In this document: positions 5,034-5,092 of the stretch, piece by piece
Layout: every line of letters starts with the position of its first letter
Position numbering within the stretch: position 1 is the stretch's first letter
NCBI GenBank assembly: GCA_002429965.1
Contig: DJBG01000013.1
Coordinates: 1 to 5,092 of the forward strand
DNA length: 5,092 bases
Origin: Hungatella sp. UBA5982
Lineage (GTDB): Bacteria > Bacillota > Clostridia > Lachnospirales > Lachnospiraceae
Direction: 5' to 3'
Notes under the pieces: model-generated
Databases searched by the model: none
Told to the model about the DNA's origin: nothing
What the model saw: the letters and a program-made list of their open reading frames with translations, nothing else
Program-made: the position numbers and the translations under genes

Positions 5034-5092
5034 TGAAAAAAACCAGATCACAGGTACAGAGAGCAAAGGAAGGGAAAGTGGCTGGGCATTGA

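Overview
This 5.1-kb window looks like chromosome from a low-to-moderate-GC Firmicute, most likely a Clostridia member of the Lachnospiraceae type. The reasons are the purine-rich Shine-Dalgarno sequences, extended -10 promoters of the form TGGTATAAT, and protein sequences that read like clostridial homologues. The taxonomic call is inference from style, not from a database match.

Layout. (1) 64-618 (+) encodes a ClbS/DfsB-family (DUF1706) four-helix-bundle protein. Its 3' end overlaps by 51 bp (2) a convergent EamA/DMT-type transporter gene at 568-1455 (-), which starts with TTG. (3) A 194-bp divergent intergenic region holds promoters for the transporter and for recQ. (4) 1650-3548 (+) encodes a full-length RecQ helicase (DEAH helicase core, zinc site, RQC, HRDC). 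Its annotated ATG lies inside a near-perfect extended -10 box, so translation probably starts at codon 14. (5) 3549-3816 is a structured intergenic region with two fold-back elements and a consensus promoter (TTGACA-17-TAAAAT). It is followed by an approximately 128-nt leader that can fold into a 73-nt hairpin. (6) 3817-4719 (+) encodes a REC-GGDEF response regulator, a probable c-di-GMP synthase with an intact GGEEF active site and RxxD inhibitory site. (7) 4730-4789 is a previously unannotated remnant of a recQ 3' end. It matches the end of the intact recQ (35 of 43 bases, stop codon in the same register). (8) 4790-5092 has no convincing gene. It holds a strong intrinsic terminator, a perfect dyad and a promoter for a gene beyond the window.

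Main reading. The recQ tail occurs twice, 1241 bp apart, and the REC-GGDEF gene with its own promoter and leader sits between the copies. The strong terminator lies after the remnant, while only a weak one follows intact recQ. The simplest inference is that the c-di-GMP module was inserted at, or recombined into, the 3' end of recQ, separating the gene from its original terminator. No integrase or transposase is present in the window to explain the mechanism.

The genes do not form one obvious pathway. ClbS-like protein and RecQ both relate to DNA damage, the DMT protein is a membrane exporter or permease of unknown substrate, and the cyclase is an independent signalling cassette.
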